Source: Caenorhabditis elegans (Eukaryota > Nematoda > Chromadorea > Rhabditida > Rhabditidae). Taken from it: a stretch of DNA of 64,000 nt. The notes beneath the pieces were generated by a model. It ran no database searches, was not told the DNA's origin, and saw only the letters and a list, made by a program, of their open reading frames with translations. The stretch covers positions 15,934,001-15,998,000 of the forward strand of contig NC_003284.9 of assembly GCF_000002985.6 (NCBI RefSeq), in the 5' to 3' direction. The translations under genes and the position numbers were made by a program. This document shows, one piece after another, positions 62,922 to 64,000 of the stretch (position 1 is its first letter; every line of letters starts with the position of its first letter).

Positions 62922-64000
62922 TGTGATTTGTGTCTCTGAAAATTGTAAGTTTATAAGAGAACAATTTGAAAAAAAAGATAACATATCAGAGGTAAAGAAA
63001 CAAATGATAACATCAAAGACCTGATGGGATATAATCGGCCTAGTTAAGGTATGTTCTCAATTTTTGGGGGCTGCGGAAAAGTAGGGGAAAAAAAGAAGGC
63101 GAAAAAAAAGCGAGATGGACGTAAAGATGTGAAAAGTGACACTGTTAATTGGATATATATGTAAAGTGGACACAATCGTGACTGGCACTGGTGCACGTAC
63201 TGACGTCTTGGAAGTTTTAGGTGTGTTTTGATCAAGAGTAATTAAATATATAAGGGGGCAAATAGCTCAGTCGGTAGTGGTGGCCGCTAGCAATCTGGAG
63301 GTCACGAGTTCAAGTCCGGCCTCACTTCCTAGGTTCACCCAGCCCCTATTGGGAAGTGGAGCAATCCAAGACTGGATTATCGGCCACAGTCCCCGGCTCG
63401 GACGTGGCTTAAATTACAACCCAGTGGGATCACCACCAGGCAGTGTACCTGAGTCCCAGATCCGCAGTGCATAGCACTTGGAGAACGGATCGTCCTTTGA
63501 CCCTTTAATCTTTAAATAGTGAAAAATAGCTACCCTCGTATTGTTAGAAATATCGGATTTTACTATGATGAGTAAGGAAACTGATTGAAAGAGCATCGGA
63601 AAAAAAGATTAAGAGCACGCTTTCAAAAATACAGCTTTCTTCCAAAATAACCAAACAATGCACCTAAAACTTTCTATTAAAAAAAAACAAAAAACAACTT
63701 GTGTCCCCATTGACAATTCAATGTTTGAACACCAACTTCGGCATTCGAACTTGAAGCAAAAAAAAAACAGTTTTTCTTCACTACTATCTCTAGAATGCAC
63801 ACCATTCGTGGGCACACCGACCTAATAGAACTGTCCCCAGGGACGGATTGATCACGAAAAGGAAAAGGTCATACAACACACAATGCAGTCGTTCAGAACA
63901 ATGTGATAACAAGAAAAAAAATAGAAGAGTGGGTGTACAGAAGAAAAGCAAGGAATGTTCTGGAAAAGTGAAAAAAAACGAACTTGAATACAGTGTAAAC
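62922..64000. other. Upstream region of the PDZ gene
   Basis: Apart from the SINE-like element there is no supported gene. The ATG at 62921 is preceded by TTTTCAGAGACACAAATCAC, fitting either trans-splicing or an upstream exon outside what I can recognise. The right edge of the window is AT-rich without a visible exon. Confidence 0.5.
63256..63505 (+). mobile_element. tRNA-derived SINE-like element
   Basis: The head reads GGGGCAAATAGCTCAGTCGG then TAGTGGTGGCC. TAGCTCAGTCGG is a perfect Pol III A box, and GAGTTCAAGTCC about 35 nt later is a near-consensus B box. No acceptor-stem complement follows, so it is not a working tRNA gene. Instead about 170 bp of unrelated tail continues (CACCCAGCCCCTATTGGGAA, GTGGAGCAATCCAAG), shared with the copy at 316-500. 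ATATATAAG just upstream could aid transcription. The 3' end near AATCTTTAAATAG is approximate. Confidence 0.65.

Noticed and set aside
63256..63335. Functional tRNA gene
   Set aside because: The A and B boxes are good, but no acceptor stem closes, the anticodon arm is irregular, and a long tail shared with a second copy marks it as a SINE-like repeat.

Overview
The window is nuclear DNA of a Caenorhabditis nematode, very probably C. elegans. The evidence is AT-rich sequence, many introns of about 45-60 nt with TTTCAG-type acceptors, acceptors placed a few bases before start codons (spliced-leader trans-splicing), two nematode collagen genes, and a dense load of short palindromic DNA-transposon remnants. 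I suspect the X chromosome near mrp-3/mrp-4 from memory only; nothing in the window proves it.

Layout. 1-5322 (minus): 5' two thirds of an MRP/ABCC ATP-binding cassette transporter, running off the left edge inside nucleotide-binding domain 1. 5323-10011: intergenic, with MITEs. 10012-14811 (plus): a 327-aa secreted short-chain collagen with a Cys-containing C-terminal non-collagenous tail. 17504-20448 (plus): a 361-aa cuticle collagen. 20449-26051: long intergenic region with repeats and two unexplained GC-richer islands. 26052-28152 (plus): a 133-aa secreted, dibasic-rich neuropeptide-like precursor. 28153-32118: mostly repeats, plus a decayed plus-strand coding remnant near 30.8-31.4 kb. 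32119-38300 (minus): a 16-exon gene of unknown function whose 15 introns are all phase 2 and whose 3' half is an array of tiny exons encoding an Asn/Arg/Gln/His-rich tail. 38.3-44.2 kb: repeats, a nested solo LTR and one doubtful two-exon minus gene. 44198 to about 48.07 kb (minus): a very large hydrophilic, internally repetitive protein. 48403-48910 (minus): a small basic protein with a probable GC-AG intron. 52250-53594 (plus): a gene of unknown function with an unresolved 5' end. 54327-62921 (minus): a 545-aa proline/glutamine-rich scaffold ending in a PAR-6-like PDZ domain.

I see no operon with 100-bp spacing and no functional relation between neighbours, except that the two collagens lie side by side on the same strand. 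The strongest structural findings are the exon-duplication history of the 32-38 kb gene (including a MITE insertion whose empty site survives in the paralogous intron, and a duplicate exon carrying an in-frame stop), a solo LTR with exact 5-bp target duplications inside a palindromic element, and two copies of a tRNA-derived SINE-like repeat at the window's two ends. All gene models were spliced by eye. Exon borders may be off by a base or two and were not checked against transcripts.
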